Below are positions 16,548 through 20,293 of a stretch of 20,293 nt of DNA, piece by piece. The notes beneath the pieces were generated by a model, which was not told the origin of the DNA, searched no databases, and was given only the letters and a program-made list of their open reading frames with translations. Source of the DNA: Priapulus caudatus. Lineage: Eukaryota; Priapulida; Priapulimorpha; Priapulimorphida; Priapulidae. The stretch spans positions 1 to 20,293 of the forward strand of contig NW_014577331.1 of NCBI RefSeq assembly GCF_000485595.1. The letters are read 5' to 3'. How positions within the stretch are numbered: position 1 is the stretch's first letter; every line of letters starts with the position of its first letter. A program made the translations under genes and the position numbers.

Positions 16548-17601
16548 GTAAGATGATGAATTGTATCTTGTCCTTGTGTCACGTATGTGCGCGCGCACGA
16601 AAATAGATCTTTCTATATGTTTTTGTAGCTTTGTAATTTTTAAAATTATTTTGCAACAACGATAGGCGTATGTTGTTATTAGAAGTCCCAAGTTGAAATA
16701 TATACTTCGTGATTTTGTTCGTGAGTTCCGGAAGATTACAACTTTTAAAGGAAGCAACTTTTAAACTAAGCAAATTTTCATTATTCAAAAGTAGTACAAT
16801 TTTAATGGTACATAATGTGGTTTTAGTCATATAATGCTTTGACTGTAGACAATTAATCACTTACGCACGCTCACTATTTTCTATGGCCAACAGGTATCGC
16901 TTTGCATGTGCGGAAGTAACGGAGGATACGGCGACAACGGAGGAAGTAACGGAGGGTACGGCGACAACGGAGGAAGTAACGGAGGGCACGGCAACAACGG
17001 AGGAAGTAACGGAGGGTACGGCGACAACGGAGGCAGTAACGGAGGGTACGGCGACAACGGAGGAAGTAACGGAGGGCACGGCAACAATGGAGGAAGTAAC
17101 GGAGGGTACGGCGGCAACGGAGGAAACAACGGAGGATACGGCGGCGATAACGGAAGACACGGAGGAAATAACGGAAGAAATAGCTACGGATTAGATCCAT
17201 CAGAATTTTCTCACATAAGCGGAAGTGGCTACGGTGGAGGGATACACGATGATCACAGCACAGGTCTATACGACACCGGCTATGGTGGAGGAGTTGATCA
17301 CGCCTACAAGGAGAAATTCGGAGTAGATCACGGTCTTGTCTTCGACTTTGGCCCGATCTACTGGCCACCCAAAAAGCAGTACTACAATGGGGGAGGCTAT
17401 GGCGGCTACGGCGGAAATCGCGTCGTGAGTCCTGCGGATGGCAAGTCGAAAGGTGCAACCTTCGCTAGATTCAGTGTCGACGGCTTTGACTTCACGAGCA
17501 TAGGTCTATTCGGCAAAGGTATGCATGGAAATTACGGTGGTGGTAAAGGCGGGGTTAAGAACAGTTTTGGAAGTAGTAAGGGCAGAATCAGTCATTATTA
17601 G
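16509..17601 (+). CDS. Secreted glycine-rich tandem-repeat protein (unassigned family)
   Basis: Coding exons 16509-16547 and 16894-17601 join in phase 0 (ACG|GTAAGA ... CCAACAG|GTA) to give 248 residues. Residues 1-19 are a signal peptide: MRLLL followed by a hydrophobic core, with likely cleavage after Cys17 or Cys19, so the mature protein has at most one cysteine. Residues 20-99 are eight 10-residue units of GSNGG[YH]G[DNG]NG type, followed by GRHGGNNGR. Residues ~113-248 are a less repetitive Gly/Tyr/Asp/His-rich region with two YGGG...D blocks, DFGPIYWPPKK near 163-174 and a basic C-terminal tail. About a third of the residues are glycine. This is typical of extracellular structural matrix proteins (shell, cuticle, egg coat, adhesive), but I recognise no named family. 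The gene has a TATA box, a non-coding exon and a poly(A) signal at 17886. Other frames through the repeats on both strands are shadows. Confidence 0.88.
16894..17601 (+). CDS. Glycine-rich gene, coding exon 2
   Basis: Follows acceptor CCAACAG at 16893 and encodes VSLCMC, completing the signal peptide, then the repeat domain and the C-terminal region to TAG at 17599-17601. The 346-bp intron separates most of the signal peptide from the mature protein. Confidence 0.87.
   Translation, partial: VSLCMCGSNGGYGDNGGSNGGYGDNGGSNGGHGNNGGSNGGYGDNGGSNGGYGDNGGSNGGHGNNGGSNGGYGGNGGNNGGYGGDNGRHGGNNGRNSYGLDPSEFSHISGSGYGGGIHDDHSTGLYDTGYGGGVDHAYKEKFGVDHGLVFDFGPIYWPPKKQYYNGGGYGGYGGNRVVSPADGKSKGATFARFSVDGFDFTSIGLFGKGMHGNYGGGKGGVKNSFGSSKGRISHY
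16912..17151 (+). repeat. 30-bp coding tandem repeat, eight units
   Basis: Units start every 30 bases from 16912 to 17122. Units 1-7 are nearly identical; unit 8 is diverged. Units 3 and 6 encode HGNN where units 1, 2, 4 and 5 encode YGDN, giving a 90-bp higher-order pattern (Y-Y-H)x2. The period is a multiple of three, which keeps several frames open on both strands. Confidence 0.93.
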
Positions 17602-17885
17602 AACCGTTGTTAGAAGATGATGTTGGACCAGCTCGAATATAATCGCATGGATTATATTACATTATAGGATGTTATAGGCATAAAGGAACATATTTTCATG
17701 TAAATAGTTTAGGATCAGCGTGTAAAGAAACGATTTTCTTTCTACACTCACATTGGCTGATATACCTACGATTCTCAAGATTTGCGAAACATTTGTGTGT
17801 TAAGTCGTATTTACACTTATTAAGGTCGTTCGCAGTGTTGCATTTGTTATCTTTTACATCTGTTATATAATTGCTATTAATTGTT

Positions 17886-17930
17886 AATAAAAACAGATCA
17901 CTGCTTAAATTTGTGTTGTTTTGTTCTTTT
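17886..17930 (+). terminator. Poly(A) signal and GT-rich downstream element of the glycine-rich gene
   Basis: AATAAA at 17886-17891 is followed by a T/GT-rich stretch at 17909-17932, the usual arrangement around a cleavage site near 17900-17908. This gives a 3' UTR of about 300 nt. Confidence 0.75.
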
Positions 17931-17934
17931 TTAA

Positions 17935-18375
17935 TGTTGTCGGTGTGCCCGGACACATAGTAGTACCAGGAGTTTATAAATGAAAAATTCCATTTATATG
18001 CTCCTGATAGTACCATGACATGTCTCTGATATGAACTGATAAATTAATAATAATAATAATATATAATAATTTAATTCGAGTATATACATATAAACGTTAA
18101 AACACAGAATATTCTGTGTCCAAATCAATTATATCTAACGTAAGCCTACGTATACGCGCGCTATTTGATCGAGACATAATTATGATCGTTACTCTGATCG
18201 TTATACTTACCTGGTAAGCCTCAACATACAGTTTCTTTCATACATCTTCTACGCTCTAAAGACTCTCACATCCAATCGCGAGATCGCACTAAAATATATT
18301 TGCCGAAAATTTACAACATTAACTCTGTTATAGCAGTATAAAAGACGTTTCCTATTAATGTTATGAACGTAGATT
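17935..18375. other. Intergenic, no gene seen
   Basis: AT-rich sequence with ATA repeats near 18045-18070. The word ATACTTACCTGG at 18203-18214 matches only the first 12 bases of U1 snRNA and is equally a - strand splice-donor consensus. Nothing else of U1 follows. Confidence 0.4.
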
Positions 18376-18389
18376 ACGTGCGCGCGCGC

Positions 18390-18452
<63 letters not shown>

Positions 18453-18484
18453 CGTGTGTGTGTGTGGGAGTGTGTGGGTGGGCG

Positions 18485-18524
<40 letters not shown>

Positions 18525-18616
18525 CCGTATGTGTGTCGTGACTCGTACGTGCGTGTGCGAAAGTGTGTGAGAGTGCGTTCATACGTGTGCTTCTGCATGC
18601 GTGTGTGCGAGTTAAT
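18376..18616. repeat. Long CG/GT microsatellite
   Basis: CGCGCG is followed by long (GT)n tracts with GGGTGGGCG interruptions, then degenerate GTGC/GTGA repeats. It is a strong candidate for Z-DNA. Cys/Val and His/Thr frames here are artefacts. Confidence 0.95.
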
Positions 18617-18639
18617 TTCAAATACATGGATCTGTTGCT

Positions 18640-19060
18640 ACATGTCAGTTTCCCTCATATATCCTTTATTAAAATGATGTGTCAAGCAAGGCACCGCTCT
18701 TGCAGCACATATACCTAGCTAGAAGAAACGGTCGATTCCATTCAAGAAACGGTGATTACATATTAGCAGGAGTTATAAAGACAAGCAGCCTACATTTACG
18801 CATAAATACCATGTGTTCTATATTTCGTTTAAGCTGCGTGTGATTGGATGCATGTGGTCGATCACGCTTACAGGAAATTGCGTTCCACGGAAGAAGGAAC
18901 AGGAAGCAAGTTAAGCTTGAGGCGACATCGTCATCAATTTCATGTGAACATCGACCACCTGTGTCCGTTCCGCAAATAGAAATGATTGAACGAATGACCA
19001 CACACCTAGTACACGTGAACCACATTGACCATACGAAGTAACGACATGCAATATGTATCA
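18640..19060. other. Intergenic, one weak exon-like frame
   Basis: From a good acceptor-like CTTACAG at 18867-18873, a + strand frame stays open to TAA at 19039-19041. It encodes about 55 residues of mixed, non-repetitive composition. I recognise no domain, and no matching upstream exon or downstream AATAAA was found, so it remains only a candidate. Confidence 0.2.
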
Positions 19061-19129
19061 AACCATCCACCTGCCTATCTATTCATCCGTACGTCCGGCC
19101 GTCTATTCATCGATTCTAAAAATTTACGC

Positions 19130-19527
19130 TATCCATCCATCCATCCTTTTATATATTGATCCATCTATCCAGCCAGCCAGCCAGCCAGCCATCTACACAC
19201 CCATCCATTAAACCATCCACCCATTCATTCATCCATCTATCCATCCATCCATGCCATCCTATCCATCCATGCCATCCATCCATTCCATTCCATCCATCCA
19301 TCCATCCATCCATCCATCCATCCATCCATCCATCCATCCATCCATGCCATCCATCCATCCATCCATCCATCCATCCATCCATCCATCCATCTATCCATCC
19401 ATCCATCCATCCATCTACCCATCCACCCATCCATCCATCCGTCCATTCATTCGTCCATCCATCCATGCATCCATCCATCCATCCATGCATCCACCCATCG
19501 ATCTATCCATCCATCCACCCATCCAGC
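19130..19527. repeat. CATC/TCCA tetranucleotide array
   Basis: About 400 bases of CATC repeats with occasional CATG, CTAT and CCACC variants, preceded by degenerate units from 19061. The array is open in several frames on both strands (Pro-Ser-Ile-His or Met-Asp-Gly-Trp cycles) because it has few stop codons. These are not genes. Confidence 0.97.
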
Positions 19528-19763
19528 GTGCGAGCGAGAGAGCGTGCACTCCCCCCCCCCCATCTAACGAATCGAACGCGCGCTATTAGTCTAGTTGCGG
19601 GCCGTATCCTTTCAATAAGTGAACCAAGAAATTTTTAATAGTTCAAGGTTTTTTTATTGATGATGTATTCATATCCATGTCTGGAAGAATTTTTAGCTTT
19701 GTTGGCAGCAACGCCAACTTTGCGGGAACATTTTGTATTAGCTAATTTGCATAATTAACATGG

Positions 19764-20270
19764 CCAAATACAAACTTTTTACTAATTAGGCCTAGAATCA
19801 TGTGTGATAGCTCTTTTCTATATAGGGTTGACCGCAGTGAATCCATTTCTGATGTTACTTTCGCGATTAAAGGTCAGGATCAACCTATAAAGTCAGGTCA
19901 AGGTCACTTCGGCTCAAAATTACGCCTAATTCACTTAAACGGTAACTGACTGAAAAATTATGTGTTGCTGTGAAGGTGTATTTGAGTCCCCGTATGTGAT
20001 TGTTGATATGTAATGATTATTATCATTGTTGATAAATTAAAATAATGCCTGGACCATATGGGGTCAAGGTTACAATATGGGGTCAAAATACAACTTTTTA
20101 ACTAATGGACATAGAATCATGTGTGATAACACTTTTCTACACAAGTTTGACTCAAGGAATCCATTTCTGATGTTATTTTCGCAGTTAAAGGCTACGTTTA
20201 CCTATACGTCAAGGTCAGGATACTTTGGTTTCAAAATCTGACGCGAAATTCGCTGAATTCGTAAAAACCA
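19764..20270. repeat. Two copies of a ~320-bp repeat with TCAAGGTCA words
   Basis: TAGAATCATGTGTGATA at 19793 recurs at 20112, and ATCCATTTCTGATGTTA also recurs, so the period is about 319-320. Each copy carries CAAGGTCA words. The array seems to continue past the window end. No coding potential is seen; this is probably a satellite-like or transposon-derived repeat. Confidence 0.75.
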
Positions 20271-20293
20271 AATTGCCACCATACATGATCATT

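Noticed and set aside
16861-17458. Three - strand frames and one extra + strand frame over the glycine-rich repeats, up to 194 residues
   Set aside because: The 30-bp period keeps several frames open. Only the GSNGGYGDNG frame joins a signal peptide through consensus splice sites and continues to a stop before a poly(A) signal.
18203-18214. ATACTTACCTGG, identical to the 5' end of U1 snRNA
   Set aside because: The match stops after 12 bases and the rest of U1 is absent. The word is the complement of a splice-donor consensus and can arise by chance.
18691-18714. GCAGCACATATAC preceded by a GCACC..CTCTT stretch, resembling the 5' end of U6 snRNA
   Set aside because: The 5' stem-loop is not complementary and the conserved ACAGAGA and AGC regions of U6 are absent, so it is not a U6 gene and at most a trivial fragment.
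19149-19638. Long frames on both strands encoding Pro-Ser-Ile-His or Met-Asp-Gly-Trp repeats
   Set aside because: They are translations of a CATC/TCCA tetranucleotide array, which has few stop codons in any frame. There is no signal peptide, splice context or poly(A) signal.
1-20293. CRISPR arrays, bacterial operons, phage or viral genes, tRNA and rRNA genes
   Set aside because: No regularly spaced direct repeats with unique spacers, no ribosome-binding-site-led gene clusters, no retroviral or capsid-like frames and no tRNA B-box with a matching cloverleaf were seen.

Overview
This is a eukaryotic, animal-type genomic window. It has spliced genes with GT-AG introns, TTAGGG-type telomere-like repeats, many short inverted-repeat DNA transposons and abundant microsatellites. 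One gene is recognisable by protein similarity: VPS25, an ESCRT-II subunit, in six coding exons on the + strand. A second well-formed gene encodes a small secreted glycine-rich repeat protein that I cannot assign to a named family. The style (compact exons, hAT and pogo MITEs, CA/GATG arrays, a glycine-rich secretory protein) suggests a marine invertebrate, perhaps a lophotrochozoan such as a mollusc or brachiopod, but the sequence does not settle the phylum.

Layout. 1-5364 has no gene I can support. It holds a GC-rich block, an ~80-bp tandem repeat, two CA-rich arrays, a hAT-like relic, a CCCTAA block, a polypyrimidine tract and a 400-bp inverted-repeat element (4957-5356) with 8-bp target duplications. 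VPS25 runs from about 5540 to about 12170. Its 3.35-kb first intron carries a telomere-repeat element bounded by inverted repeats (5839-6023), a second copy of the 8-bp-duplication element (6113-6734) that itself contains an 82-bp palindrome with 9-bp target duplications, and a pogo/Tigger-like element (6882-7742). Introns 3 and 4 carry three more inverted-repeat elements.

12170-16010 is AT-rich intergenic DNA with compound microsatellites, a 254-bp hAT MITE with perfect 8-bp target duplications (14331-14584) and a 24-bp minisatellite. The glycine-rich gene has a TATA box (16018-16025), a non-coding first exon, a short signal-peptide exon, and a last exon that encodes eight 10-residue repeats and a unique C-terminal region, ending at a poly(A) signal at 17886. 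From 17910 to the end there are long GT arrays, a CATC/TCCA array of about 400 bp and two copies of a ~320-bp repeat.

The two genes are not functionally linked in any way the sequence shows. VPS25 is a housekeeping endosomal sorting gene without a recognisable TATA box; the glycine-rich gene has the TATA-driven, signal-peptide-first design of a tissue-specific secreted structural protein. The most noteworthy content is that glycine-rich gene and the set of small palindromic or foldback elements, several with clean target-site duplications, that have filled the VPS25 introns and promoter flank.
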